Below are positions 31,856 through 44,654 of a DNA stretch of 64,000 nt, one piece after another (the stretch's first letter is position 1; each line of letters opens with the position of its first letter). Location of the stretch: assembly GCA_023627715.1 (NCBI GenBank), contig JAMAHW010000096.1, positions 62,001 to 126,000 on the forward strand, in the 5' to 3' direction. A program made the position numbers and the translations under genes. Origin of the DNA: Periconia sp. R9002. Lineage: Eukaryota; Ascomycota; Dothideomycetes; Pleosporales; Periconiaceae. A model generated the notes under the pieces. The model ran no database searches, was not told the origin of the DNA, and worked only from the letters and a program-made list of their open reading frames with translations.

Positions 31856-33662
31856 TTAAACCCAGTCTCTCCATGTTAGTTCCGGATAGCTAAAACCTAT
31901 AGTATCTGCTATGATAGATAACTTTTCGCTTGTACTCATTCCATTGTCAGAAGAACCATGTGCGCCAACAAGCAATGTCGATCGTGGGATGCCGGCTTCA
32001 ACAGCAGCGATTAAGAAGTCTCTTGCCGCTCCAGTATCCCATCGGAGAGCATCTGTACCGGGGTTGACAACATCGGCGTTGAAGAGGATAAAGTGATTGT
32101 CATTGTTCGACTTGGCTTTTGTGGCGACTGAGAACGTCCAGTCCTCTGCATGTGGGTTTTGCTCCCGCCAATACGCTCGAAACTCTATTTTATCGTCCTT
32201 GAACACGAAAGCATTCTTCTCGTCATAGGTCTCGGTCTTGATTTTCTTCCCAGATTGACCGTAGAAGTTTTTCGCGATGTTCGGGATAACCAATGTCGCT
32301 CCAGCATCAATGTAGTCATTGATGCCACCAGCATGATCGCGATGATGGTGACTGGGCACGACGTGGGTAATTTTCTTGCCCGGTTTGTTCTGTGATATCC
32401 ATTCAAGTATGATAGTGGAACGATGTGCAGGAGCATCTGTGATAATGAAACCGTTCTCGTGTTCTACGAGGAGCTGTACGTAGTCTGGGAAGCCGACGTA
32501 GATGCGCATAATGTTGTTGAAGTCGCGGAATGGGTAGTCGACAACAACACTCGAGATGTTGGCAATGTCTTCAAATGCGCCCCCCCAAAGGCCTGTCTCA
32601 AACATCTCATGAACTTCCGAGCGCGGATATCTGGGCCGTTGTTCAGGCTTTGCTGGACTTGTACCAGCGCGCTGCGATGGGTCTTGCGGATTGAGTGGCG
32701 GCGCGCGTCCCTCAAAGTATGACGCTGGATAGGTGGGGTTGATCGTGATTCTGTCGACCAAAAAATCTTCTAGAACGAACCGGGAGTTATACACAGTCTG
32801 GTAACGATGGGGCAAAGAGATGTATAGGCCATTCTCGACAGATACATTCGAGTAAGCCGTAAGTATGAGGTCACTGTTCGATTGGCCGTAAAGACTGTGT
32901 TCCTCAATAGATCGGACTGCGTGAGGTAAGTGTGTTACTTTGTCCGAAAGCACAGTTAAGCCAAGCTCGGCGTGTTCTATAGCGGTGTAACTGGTAGACG
33001 TGAATGGATCGCGTACGTTGTACATTTGCAACATCGTGACATTGGAGAGAAATGTCTGCAATAACCATGGCAGTGCAAACTGATGTGCTTGGTGGATGAG
33101 ATAGTCAGTAAGAAGTCCATCCGCATAGCCTTGAGCTGCAGAAAGGTTAGGCGAAAAGAAGTTATTCTGCCCTTGTATAAAGCACGCATATGGCTGTTCA
33201 GTATCATGAACAACAACGGACATGTTGACGGGGGGCTTCAGATCTGGAAAGGCCCATATCCAGTAATCGTTGTAGACATAAGCTCTGTCGATTCGTGATC
33301 TGAGGCCAAAATCATCATTCAAGAACGACATTGTCTGTGATCCAGCTGAGGCTACAGACTGATCCGACGAGAAAAGATTGTAGGTCTGAGTAAGAGTGGC
33401 GCTTCGATAGATACTGAGAAAACACGTGAGCCATTTTCTAACAACCTTGCGGGCATAGAAGAACATACTCATTCGCATGATATTCGAAGGACTGGATTTT
33501 GTTAAGGGCTTTCAACCCGCCCATAGCGTTTACAATCTCAAGAACATCTTTTGTATCCACTTTTACGCCAGAGGTAACACTAGTAAACGGAGAGTATTGC
33601 GCTCCCAGTGGTCGATGTGCAGAAGCACTGAATGCGTAGAGCAGAGGGAGCAAAGCATGCAT
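31856..33662 (-). CDS. secreted metallo-beta-lactamase-fold hydrolase
   Basis: Exons 33662-33469 and 33413-31856; 55-bp intron (GTATGT...CTCAG); 583 aa. The intron joins EYHAND to IYRSATLTQTYN. A signal peptide is present (MHALLPLLYAFSASAH). The zinc-binding motif HxHxDH appears as HHHRDH at residues 420-425, preceded by GFIITDAPAHRS and followed by the downstream metal-site regions (LFNADVVNP, LLVGAHG). The N-terminal 350 residues have no clear family name. The long form with an N-terminal extension resembles fungal secreted lactamase-fold proteins related to alkylsulfatase/lactonase enzymes. The substrate is not predictable. It is divergent from the broken RTA1-like gene. Confidence 0.87.
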
Positions 33663-35078
33663 ATTTGACTGTGGAAAAAAAAAGATTGAGCAGAAAAAGT
33701 GTTGGCCTGCTGCTGAATAGATTGAAGCTACATCTTATACTTCCATAACCCTCAGGTCGACAATCTTGCTGCTCACTGACGCACGCACCGTAGTAACACT
33801 ACGATCCAATGGTCGATTGGGAGAACGATGCCCGGAGCTGCAGCCAATCCATTGATAACCAAGCTAGAATGCTTGTCCGTCCCTTCTACTAAGCTCGGCA
33901 TAGACTGTGAAAATATATCTGAAGCACCAATAGATCATTGGGTTGCGCGCATCACCGATGCATCAAGCAGACGCAATTTTTAGTTGGACCACAGGGTCTG
34001 CTTACGCTAGATCGGAGGGTACAGTGTGCGGCGGTATTTACACATCAACCTGAGAGTGCGCATGGACTCATGTTTATTGGCCAACTTTTGACTTGGCTGC
34101 GCCCCACCTCGGAGAGCGGAATTTAGTATAATCCACACAATCAGTCGCTAATTATCACTGCCATATAGCTCGATTCCTGAGGATCTTGTATTTTTAGCAT
34201 GTGAAATAGCGCTTGCAGCTACATTGACAAGGTATTTCTAGTTAGCAACTAGTAGTGACTGGCATGATCGATGGCAATGGGAGAAGTGCGGGGGACAGTT
34301 TCTCTCCACCGTGCTTGTCTGGTGGATTACAAGGTGAAGCGCTAACTTTCCAACTCACCGTCATATTCGCCCCTTGACAGATCTTATTGATGACGATAAC
34401 TTCACTTACCCCGATCTAACTGCCAGAGATTGGCGGGACCGGACCGGACGTCGCGCCAGCATGCTGCCGAAGAGGCCTTGAGTGCATTTGTCTGTCTAAA
34501 CGCAACAGTCGTCCCCAAAAACATGACAGAGTTTGGAGTGTGCTGCCACGTTGCTCGTGTACAACTTTGGTCTGACTCAGACACAAAACATCAATGGAGT
34601 GTGGATTTCTGATGTGGAAGGTTAAAATCAGACGCGGAAGGCCAGCTGCCGTATTGCGGATTTTACCAGGCTCCGCACCCGCAAGGACTGGTTAGCCTCG
34701 AGCCATTTGGTTGACCCTCGGGATTTCAACGGCTTTGCAATCGGGGCGAGAACGCGTGGCTACTCAACAAACAAGGTAGCTTGGTCCGGAAGATAGACAA
34801 CTTCCGGTAACAGCAGAGCCCCGTTGAGCCCGACAATGTTATCGCCCACTTTATGGACGGGGAAACATTGGAACGCATTCTTAGGTGAGAAATTTGAAAG
34901 ACGTTTGGTGGTGATTATAGTCTCCGATCGAGATTATAAGTGATGATGCCGTGGTTTGAATGGGAGGCTGGATAAGTATATATATCAAGAGTCCCATGCC
35001 ACCACTCATAGCTACAGAGACATACTTCTTCAACCACTGCTTCTTTTTGAACAAAACGCTACATATTTCCTCAACAGC
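33663..35078. other. divergent promoter region, no gene seen
   Basis: 1.4 kb between the lactamase-fold gene and the RTA1-like gene. Overlapping frames at 34402-34612 on both strands are not supported. Confidence 0.5.
34975..34984 (+). promoter_or_regulatory. TATA box of the RTA1-like gene
   Basis: TATATATATC about 95 nt upstream of the ATG at 35079, in line with the spacing at several other genes of the window. Confidence 0.45.
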
Positions 35079-36032
35079 ATGGTTCGAGGCTACATAGATC
35101 CCAACTTTGCGAATCCGATGGGCCCAGGCGATGCATCAATCATCATTTACGGGTAAGTGCGGCGGCTATGATTTGGCGTCTCAAACTGATCGTGTTCAAG
35201 TTACACGCCAAGCTTGGTTTTGGGAGTCTTGGGGGCCGCTCTGTTCGCGTGTCTTCTCCTCCTACATACTGTACAGACTGTCAAATACCGTTTGTGGGCA
35301 TTCTCCGTCATCCTAGTTGCCTGTGCCATGGAGATCATTGGCTACATTTTTCGCATCCTCTCATCTCGTATCGATCCTTATCGCATCGCTTTTTTCGTCG
35401 GGTAGTACTTTTGCATTACCTGTGCACCCGTCTTCATCTCGGCTGGGATTTACATCTTTCTCAGCAAGCTGTCATTATGGGCCATAAAAGTTAGGTTTCC
35501 AGCCCGGTCCATCAACCGTTGCGGCCTGACTCCATCCCGTATATTGTGGACGTTCATCTCCTCCGACTTGATTTGCACTCTACTGCAGGTTACCGGAGCA
35601 AGTCTGGTTGGGAGCCGTACATCGAAGCAGAAAGATCCCACAAACGTTAATCGAATCCTCATCGCCGGACTTGCCGTGCAACTAGTTTCATTCTTGCTTT
35701 TCATGCTCCTTATGATTACGATCATGGTAGCATGTTCAAAAAATGCCGGCGGCAACAGAAGACTCGAAACGGCGTGGAATGAAAAGCGGGTTGCATGTTC
35801 TGGTGCTGTCGTTGCAGCTTTTCTCGTCTTTCTCCGAACCGTTTTTCGCTTAGTGGAGAGTGCGGACGGGGTGTTTGGGTATTTGTCCTCCCACGAAGTA
35901 TTCTTTAGCGCGTTAGAGTTTGCACACATTGTTATTAGTCTTGTGCTTCTATCGATCTGGCATCCTGCAAGAGTACTAGCATTTCCGCAAGGAAGCCGGG
36001 GCGGCGGCGTCAACAGCATCATTAAATCCTGA
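35079..36032 (+). pseudogene. RTA1-like lipid-translocating membrane protein broken by one TAG
   Basis: Exons 35079-35152 and 35201-36032 (48-bp intron, GTAAGT...CAAG, CTGAT branch). The frame encodes a multi-pass protein with RTA1 hallmarks: YGYTPSLVLGVLGA, a helix LVACAMEIIGYIFRI, APVFISAGIYIFLSKL and a C-terminal FRLVESADGVFGYLSSHE. RTA1 proteins are fungal membrane proteins linked to lipid translocation and drug or sphingoid-base resistance. Codon TAG at 35403-35405 interrupts the frame between FFVG and YFCITCAPVF; family members usually have Gln there (QYF), so CAG to TAG is the simplest change. All later sequence to the stop at 36032 stays open, so the lesion is single. The protein would be cut after about 92 of 301 residues. 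Confidence 0.75.
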
Positions 36033-36905
36033 GATACAATTTTTCAAACTTGTGGGGAAAGAATTGACTGGTAGGCTGGAGGTTTATCAGCTCAGACCCC
36101 AAGCTGTACCCAATCGTGCCGGGCTAGGGGAGAGGGTTACAGTGGATAATGGTATACTAAATAATTAACTCTCTTGATGTTGATTTATTCTTATCTAGGA
36201 AATTTTAAAGCCTTACCCGAAACAATCGATCTCTCTGGATGATCCGTTAGTGACGGAAGTTGATGGTTAGCCTATTTTCTCTGGTCCGTAGAATATTTCT
36301 TGCTCTGCTGTATAAGAAATAGTGTGTGTACTGGCCTGTGCATCCCTCAAGTGTAGCAATGCGAGCAAGGATTGCGGAATGTGACGTCTGGCCAGACAAC
36401 AGAAGTGAACAAATACACCTATATATGTAAGCAGATTAGTAGCGTAATCAGATCATGTAGTAAGGTATGCGTGTAGTAATACGAACAACAGCCACAAAGA
36501 GAATCTTCATGCGTTGCGGTAGTGCGGATTTTAGGATGACCCGCTATCTAGCCCACGTGTGCTGCTAGTAAACGCCGTAGCTGTCGGCCTTTCGTACAAA
36601 AGGCCTTACTTTCCGACAGCTCGATTATGTCCGCTCTGTCTGATCTGATGACACATAGTCAGCTGCTGCAAGCGGACACTGCGGATTCGTGTAGCTAGTC
36701 GTCATTTGCAGCCTTTTAGAAGCATTTTTCGCACGGCAACAGTGTAGACATTGAAAATATCGAACATTCCGTCGTAAGAAATACAGGAAGCGCGAAAGGA
36801 TGCCGAACATATTATGCTTTTGGTTGTGTTGCGCTAGCGACGGATAGTACCTTATTGAACACGATACACTAGCGCGCATTACTCTAACAAATTTGCCTCC
36901 CTTTT
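36033..36905. other. convergent intergenic, no gene seen
   Basis: Open frame 36625-37044 (minus) overlaps the end of the regulator gene and is not supported. AT-rich at 36160-36220. Confidence 0.5.
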
Positions 36906-38920
36906 TCATATGTGGACATCCGCATCTATTTGCGGAATCCAACTGGCATCCAGAAAAGGGAGGATAGAGGAGAACTCTAGAGGCCATGGATTGGGAATAG
37001 CGGGCCCGATGGATGTATTTGAAGGCGGTAAGAGTGGTGAGCATAAAGGCGTCACCGCATCTTCCTCCACCGAATCCTCAAACTCCAAAGGCCTTAACTC
37101 CTCTTTGTCGTCATCAAAATTGAGACCAAGAAGTTGTTGCTGTAGTTTAACGATACACCAATTCGAGATTCGTTCGAGCATACCATGGAAAACGAGGGGT
37201 ACACGGAAGCTCTCCTGACCCTTAGCTGCTAGAGTTGCGGCGATGAGCTTTGAGAGATAAAAATCGAACGCTAAAAGTTCTGGATCGACCAGATTTCGAA
37301 ATTGGTTATCGAGAGATTGTATTGAGATGAAGACCTTTGCAAACATTACCATAACGTAAAACATACGCGCATACACAATCACGGGTACTGTACGCAATTC
37401 ATCAACGGTGAAAGCAAGAAACGTATCCAGTAGCAAGCGTCCGGCGAGTAGACATTCTTTGAGTGCAAAAGGTGTGTTGCAGTCAAGAGCAGGCTGTGGA
37501 TCCGCTCTTGGACCCATCCCTGAACCAGTATTGCGAATGGCATACGGCGGCTTGAAGTCGCCAGGTTGATACTCGCTATAAAGGACCCGCTCATATGCAT
37601 ACACACAAATATAATGATAGTGTATGTTTAGTGATGCTGGCTCTATCATTAGCTTTTGCCCGTATAGATAGTCTTTCTGGGGGTAGATCACACCATACGT
37701 TCCCCCTTGCTTTACATCTGTGGCCCATGCCGACAACTGTGCCAACGCATGTTGGACACCAACATGGTATTGATCGTAGGCGTTGAGAGCAGTGATCGAT
37801 GCAATTCTCTCAGCTTGACATTGGAGCGTAGCCCAATAAGCTAACGTGCTGTCTTGTGGGGCTGCATGCGGTGAAGTTCTCAAGAATGCGGTGCACTTTC
37901 CAATGACTCCTGTATATGTGATAATGCTGGGGCGTCGGAATGCGAGGGCAATACTAATCGCATTAATGCAACAGAAGGCGTGGGAGAGAATGGGATGGGC
38001 AAGTACCTTGAACAGAGCATGAAACACGCAACCAGAGTTCGACAATTGTCTAGGACTGCATTCTCTTCGCCAAAACAACTGGACGAAAGCACGCCGTTGT
38101 CTAACAACTGTTCGTGTAGGCTCTGGGGAAGATCCAAATCGAATAAGATATCAGCAGCCATCTGCGCATACCGACCGAATTTGAGTCCAGCGTAGGTGCG
38201 TGGGGGATAAGCCCATATTGAGCTGATCAGCAGCGCCTGGGCTAAATCCAAAGTCTTTTTTGCATCCACTAAAGTGCTCTGAGCGTGCCTTCTCTCCAGA
38301 TCCTGATTGAGTAACGTCGCAATTCCTGGTTCTAAAGCTGCAGCTCCTGCTGTGACAATGGAATAGAACAGAAATGGCTTTTCTCGCCAGATGGCTTTGG
38401 GATCACAAGCTGCTGGAAGAAATAATACGGGGTAGTGAGGCAGCAGATTTTGCTGGAAATGATTATAGAAAACGATCGTTTTGTATTCTGACAGACTACC
38501 CAGGTTTAAAGTTCCCGGAGGCTCAGGAAGGTTGCAACTGGAATAAGCTCTATTGTCCGTCGATTTGGATGAAGACGTCGGCACCGGCGAGTGATTAGGA
38601 GTCAATGAGAATTCCGAAGTGGCGGATGCTATTACTCGAGAAGTTGAATCCGCGCTCGTATTCAACTGGGACACAAGCGGTAAGAGCGCTTCGACTTTAT
38701 TTTCTAGGTCCTTGATCCGAGCAGAGACGCGTTGCCTGTTTCTCTTGGATACCAGTTTGTATTCGCAAACAAGATTTCGCTCTATGCACCTTGAGCAACG
38801 CGACTGGTCAGCGGAGGGAGCAGAAGAGCATCTGACTTTCCGTAGGCGGCACGGCTCGCAAGACCGATTCAATTTCGACAGGCTGCCAGTACTTGTGTTG
38901 GGACCTAGACGTTCATCCAT
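36906..38920 (-). CDS. Zn2Cys6 transcription factor with acidic C-terminal part
   Basis: Exons 38920-38007 and 37953-36906; 53-bp intron (GTACTT...GATTAG) joining FMLCS to SIALAFRR; 653 aa. The ATG at 38920 is the first in frame. The cluster is C21-x2-C24-x6-C31-x10-C42-x2-C45-x6-C52, followed by an alpha-helical linker with a coiled-coil look (RIKDLENKVEALLPLVSQL), the usual dimerisation segment. A middle-homology region follows (IVFYNHFQQNLLPHYPVLFLP, YAQMAADILFDLDLP). The C-terminus has an acidic stretch (DDDKEEL...EDSVEEDAV), a candidate activation domain. Nuclear. The neighbours are the broken RTA1-like gene and the CFEM receptor on the same strand. Confidence 0.9.
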
Positions 38921-39338
38921 GAGAAATGGGGGAAAGGAGGGATGACGAGAACGAGACGCCAACTTCTGGATCGATGATGAGATAAGTGTCGTAATAATAA
39001 GCGAGAAAGGTGCTGAGTCAGATTGGCTATGCTTTGCTTAGTGTACTGAGCTGAGTTGGTTATCAGTAAGACTTAGTAAGAATCCCCTTGAGCCATAAGG
39101 GCTGCATGTTTTTAGGCCAGAATGAAGAAATACAATTATAATGCTATTGAAAATAGAGAGTAGATCTTCATGACATGCTTTTCAGGTATATAGGATAAGT
39201 AAAGATATATTAATAGTAGTTTAAGCCTAAGTTTTTGATCACATAACTTAATAGAAATAAACTATCGAATCTACTAGAATTTGATATAAGAAAGAAAAAG
39301 ATGATTTGAATATTAAGAGTAGTATATGATAAGATACT
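38921..39338. other. promoter region, AT-rich, no gene seen
   Basis: 418 bp, AT-rich, lying upstream of the regulator and downstream of the CFEM receptor gene on the same strand. Confidence 0.5.
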
Positions 39339-41341
39339 TTATCGCGATCCTAATCTCTTGCCACTTGAGCTCCTCATTCGCGCGCCAGGCAATGCCGTCA
39401 ACCCAGGGACCCAGCTCTCTCTTCTCCCCCGAAGCCCCCCAACCTCATCCTGGCTTCCGTGACGGGGAATTGTGCTCAACGACTGCTCCGGTGATGTCTC
39501 CACTGTGACACTGTAATATTTTCTCACAGTGATGATTTGTGGCGACGCAGTATCCCTTGTGTGTGTGGTCCCAGGAAGCGTGGGCATGTTCTGTGGGTCG
39601 ACTGAGGGCAGTCTTGCAGCGCCGTCATCTGTGTGCAGTGACCCCCGCTGAATGTGCGTTACATGACCGCGATGTGGATCCTGCTCGGGCGATTCAGGCG
39701 TTGGGGGTTTGTTATCACCACTGAACTCAAACTCTTGCAGTTGAATGAAATCCTTATTAGCGGGGCGGTCGTCACGACTCCGAAGCATGCTTGCTTGCGA
39801 CGTGGCTGTTCTGAGATCCATGTGCCCTCCTTTCTTGGACTTGAGCGTCACCGAAGGGAATGGACTTCCGCCTTTCGAGTTATGACCGTATGCGCCCGCG
39901 GGTCCGAGGTAGTAGCTGTTGTTCACTTTCGGCGTTTGGAAGATGCGGCGTTGCAGGGCGCGGACGGCAGGGAGGCAGGCGATGATGATACCGACATGGA
40001 CTTCGAGCGTTGACCAGTAACCGATGGGGGTGTAGTCCCAAGTTACGTTCTGAGTGTTGGCGAATTGGATCATGTATTTGATGCGGAGCATGCTGACCAC
40101 TGTCACACTAGGTCTGGTGTCAGGTCTGTCTATAGGAGGACTGGAGTGAGAGCTGGATGACTTACAAACCTCCACCGAGAAACATGAGCATGACACCCAA
40201 TTTCTTCCGGGGGCTCATGGCGAGTTTGCTGAGTTCGTGCAGAGGTAGGAGGATGGTCATCAGGTCACCAACGATGTTGAGGGCTGCAGTCATCCAACCT
40301 AGAAGATTCAGGTTGATACACTTGCCAGTGTGCTCGTTGTCCCATCGAGTCCATGCGAGACTGATAGGGTTGCATTGGAATACAAGCGGAATGACGGTCC
40401 CGATGATATAACCAGTGCAGTAAACGATGGTGATCCATACGAGCTTTCGGAAGGTCGGGTTCGGGAAAATTCGGAGATAGAATAGCAGGATCGATATTTT
40501 GGTCAGTGCAATGGATGAGAGATACAACATCTCATCGTAGAAATAGATCTAACGGGCTCCGAGTTAGTCGATCTCCCAGTATAGTAATGAGGAAGGCCTA
40601 CGTGTAAAATTCTCGTCACGTTCTCGAAAGGTACTGTCCACAAATCTTTTCCCAGACCGTTGTTGGCAACTGATATGGTTATTTGCTGAGCCGGTTAGGG
40701 GTATAGACATTACTTACGAACAACCGAAAGAACGCTTAGTGGAATCACCGGAATCTAGAAACAATCAATAAGAAGAACAAAGCTCCGGGGTTATTGACCA
40801 AAGCCTACCATAGCGACAATAATTGCCCAGTCGTCCCAACCCCATGTGCCGCCGCAGCAAGGGAGACGCGCAGCCACTCGTAGCATAACTGCAAGAAGGG
40901 CAATACCTCCTCCAATCACACCAGAGAAAGAAACTAGATCACTGTGATCCCGAATTGGCAGCCCATATGCAGTTTCGGTGAAGTTTTTGGTAGCTGGAAC
41001 CAGTCAGTGAACAGGATTCGACACGATTTCACATGTTCTTATACTTAAGGCTTCCCGGATTGTGCAAGATTTGTGAACGCAAGCAGTCATTTGCTCGTTC
41101 AACGCTTCATTGTGAGCAATACAAAAGAAGTCCGTTATCTGGCAAGTGGATTTGGTAACTGAAGATACAAGACATGTTACCTAAACATGTGAGTTTTGCG
41201 TAAAAGTGGTGAATTTGAGACACTCACGGCGCATTTTGGAAGAGAAGTCAAGGCAGCTTCAAGAAGCGCACTACTATTCTGTGCAACCGCCGATGGTATG
41301 AGCGTGAAAGGCACGACAAACAACCCCCGAAACCACTTCAT
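39339..41341 (-). CDS. CFEM-domain Pth11-like seven-helix receptor
   Basis: Seven exons rebuilt by hand: 41341-41228, 41180-41045, 40993-40809, 40754-40718, 40669-40602, 40548-40166 and 40107-39339. All six introns are 47-58 bp with GT-AG ends and the frame holds, giving 563 aa. A signal peptide (MKWFRGLFVVPFTLIPSAVA) precedes a CFEM domain with Cys at 37, 41, 51, 58, 72 and 77 (PKCAVTC...C...TDFFC...C...C). Helices follow: SGVIGGGIALLAVMLRVAAR, WGWDDWAIIVAMIPVI, YLSSIALTKISILLFYLRIF, LVWITIVYCTGYIIGTVIPL, LNLLGWMTAALNIVGDLMTI, MLMFLGGGFVTVVSMLR and HVGIIIACLPAV. The last 200 residues are a disordered cytoplasmic tail. Related receptors, such as Pth11 in Magnaporthe, sense host surfaces; here the ligand is unknown. 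Two canonical CFEM cysteines are missing. Confidence 0.9.
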
Positions 41342-44300
41342 GGTGTCAGTACAGGTAGTCTACCACGATCCACTTGCGCGCACACAGCGGTACAAGATCA
41401 CTGCAACTTCTCCAACAGGATGTTCTGGTCCGATGCTCTCAGCCGTCTAGCGGGTTTGGAGTGTGGCCACCAGGGCAGCGCTAGATGGTCAACATGCAAC
41501 AAATTATTGTCCAGTCGCTGAAGTTGTCGTCATCGATAGGCCAGAAAGAAGAACCCGTCTATGGGTAGCAAAGGGCACGATTTTCAACGAAAGAATTGTG
41601 AATGAGTGAAGATAAAATAGCAAAGGGATTTAAGATATCGCCCAGGCAATAGAAGCCTTTTGTCCCGCAGCACGCAACTGGCGTGATCCTTCCGTGAAAC
41701 GAGTGGTGGGGGGCATGGATAAGAGCATGGACCATAAAACCTGGGATGTCCGCATTGAGCTTTCATAACCCTCATAATAAGCGAAATAGTAGCGCTATAG
41801 CGAATAGAGGTGCGCGTAAAAGTGGGATGCTTGTTTGGGATACAGCCTCTAAACAAGTGGCAGGTCGATGTGCTGGATTGTCTCAAGAGAGGCATTTTCT
41901 TCTCTGGGGGTTAGGGCGAAGACTTCTAGGTACTAACTACCGTTTTGAAGCTGCTGAATCAGGGGGGGAGTCCAAATAGGTATGTGTAGCACAGGTCAAT
42001 CTAGCACGCGTGGGTAGGGAAAAGATCACTACCTAGTTGAATGCTGACCCTGGGAAACGCCGATCTTGTCGGAGGTATTTCCAGATTGCCTTCGCCTCCT
42101 GATATTGACCGTTGACGCGGCTCAAGCATGGCTGGCTTGTATTTTTCATCTCTCAAATGCTCATAAAATAATGTCTTCAATTGTCATACGAATCTTTCCT
42201 ACAATTCTTGTTCGCTATATCACCAGGAGTAACACCTTCATCAACAGCTGACAGAGCATAAGAAGCCAGACGGACCCATTATCCGCATATAAGTAGGTGC
42301 ATGAAGCTATTACTGAGCCGCAATGCCCAAGCGACTGCAAGGGCGGAACCAGCAATTGAGATTGTGGGTCCGTGCTTACGACTTGCTATTCGTAAGGCTG
42401 GGCATTATGTCCTTTGTTAAGACATTACTGCTGTAGGGAACATGCATCCACCGAAACAACCGCTTTTTTCGGCAATCTGTGGACACACGACGTACGTTGA
42501 TGCTCTAACCTTTAGTAGAATGGCACTTTCACTTGAGATTTTAATGTCAGTAAGCTTGGAGGCCTTACAGTAGAATCGGTTTCAACATAAACTACGGTCA
42601 GTCTAGAGGGAGTTTACTGTTCATTCCGCTGACTCAAGATAAGATAATTGTTTCAACTCTTTAGGTGTGGAGGCCAATCTATCCGTGCAGAGCGGGAAAC
42701 CACAGTTGAAAGTGGACGATCGCAGCGGGCGGGAACCGCTCTGCACCTCAGAAGGTCTAACGCCGCCTCCTGACTATTTGCTTGCTTTTGCTAGCTGGGC
42801 AAGAATTGCAGCGTACATGAGTCGGAAAATTCGAATAGAGAACAGCGGGCTGCGGGTTCAAGGGCTGCTGCGGCAATGCGGAACCTTTTTTTGCATCCGC
42901 CCCAGAGGCCCGAGGGCCCTCCAGGTCCACCTCTTTGGTACAGTATGGAACCCCTGGTTTTATTGACTCAGCCGAGCTCGCTTGGTGAGGAAAGGAGACT
43001 GCCGCTGTGAACGACGTCAGATTTACTCCATGTCATTTCGATGTACGAATTTTAGTGGGTAATTCGCTAAGCGAGGGCTAAGACTTGGTAGGGATCTTCA
43101 CTGAGAAGCGATGTGATCGTCATTCAGGAGTTCCGGTCTCGTCCTCAATAAACCTCTTGTGCATATTCTGGAATTTGATCAGAGATCATCTCCGACTTGT
43201 TCTCGAAGAAATTCTGGGGCCTCCATTCGTCCTTTGCACACCGTGCTCTCTCCCGCGGGACGACGAATAATTCTCCTGCCACATTTGGGTCAATAGCCAA
43301 GCGACGGCGCTATGCTTCAAGATCCCCACATGGCGCGCCCCATTAGCACGACCTCCAAGCCAAAACAGTGAAAGCGTCAACAAACGAGACAACACACCAA
43401 TTGACTGACTAATACCGTTTTCTGGACCCGGAAGAAGCTGCGGTAGTTCTTTATGGTGTCGGTAACTTGAGCCGGATGCTCTTCTCGGACCCTTTCAAGC
43501 GTGGCCCTGAGCAACGGGAATCCTGTTGGCGTCGACTTTAAGAATACTTCCTTGCAAGGAAAAAGGAAGCTACCAATACCATCCGCCGTAGATACACCTT
43601 CTAGCCACATGGGGACGACGAAGTTGAAGGCATTCTCAATGTACTCCGCGCCATTCTACTTGATTAGGCCCTTAAAACCAGAACCGCCGATGCAGTAGAC
43701 ATTGAATCCGTGTTTAACCAAATGGATCGAGATTTAAATCATATCGCTGTTATGCCCAACAATGATTTACCTTGCCTTCTGGGCTATCAAGCTAGCTACA
43801 TTACTCACCTTGTATTGCTGGTGGGTACAATGATATAGAAGAGAATATGTGGGGTTACATCTCATTTCAGCCACGAAAATTTTCGTCGTGTGGTGTGTTA
43901 AGAAGAAGTAATGCCTCCGTATACGTCTAGACTGACTTGGCGCAATGGTCCTGTCAGAGTAATAGAGAGAGGATGAGAACCCGCTTTGTTTGGTATAAAA
44001 ACACTAGGCACGGGAATTAGGCCCTAGTGGGGGCCAGGGTTAGGCCTAAAATATATGTTGGAATTTGGTAGATTAGCTAAACATGACCATGGTGCCAACC
44101 ATTTCAAAATCCAGAATTTATTAGAAGACACCATGATATCTGAAGGAAAATGAGAAGTGATATATACGAAGAAGAGAGAGCGGGTACAACCTACTTGTAT
44201 TCGACACACGGCATATTTATCTACTATTTTCCCTTACAACTATTATACCTTCTACCTTCATTATTGTTAGTACTAGTCTATATATATCCCCATTCTCTAG

Positions 44301-44654
44301 TAACTGACTTGAAAGACATTTATTGCTGAAATCTGGAGGTCTTGGACAAATCAAACTCAATATGGGTTCCCGTTTCTACGAAGAAGGATGTGTAGTTAGA
44401 GTCTTCGACTGACTGAAGATCTAGTAGGGTGAGACTTGTAGGACTCATTATTCGGTCCAGCGTGTTTTCGACAACGAAGTGAACAAATAGTGAGAAAAGG
44501 ATATAGTAAAATAGTATTTCTTCAAGCTATGTGCAGGCAATTGGATCAGTCATGTGTGCTGGCCTTGCAACCCGTCCACACCTCATACAGGATACCAATA
44601 GCAATTCCGAGGCACATAAAAAGACCTGGCGCTGTCTGAATCTCTTTTCTGACC
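41342..44654. other. 3.3-kb gene-poor stretch
   Basis: Apart from the relic at 43377-43735, no supported gene. Small frames such as 42667-42966 have no recognisable domain. AT-rich from 44200 to 44340. Confidence 0.45.
43377..43735 (-). pseudogene. unidentified gene relic
   Basis: On the minus strand one frame reads LVKHGFNVYCIGGSGFKGL, then after an in-frame TAG (AAG TAG AAT) NGAEYIENAFNFVVPMWLEG, then TADGIGSFLFPCKEVFLKS and VREEHPAQVTDTIKNYRSFF. The composition and hydrophobic rhythm look like real protein, and the stop splits a continuous frame. No ATG or splice sites tie it to a larger gene. I do not recognise the family. Confidence 0.35.
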
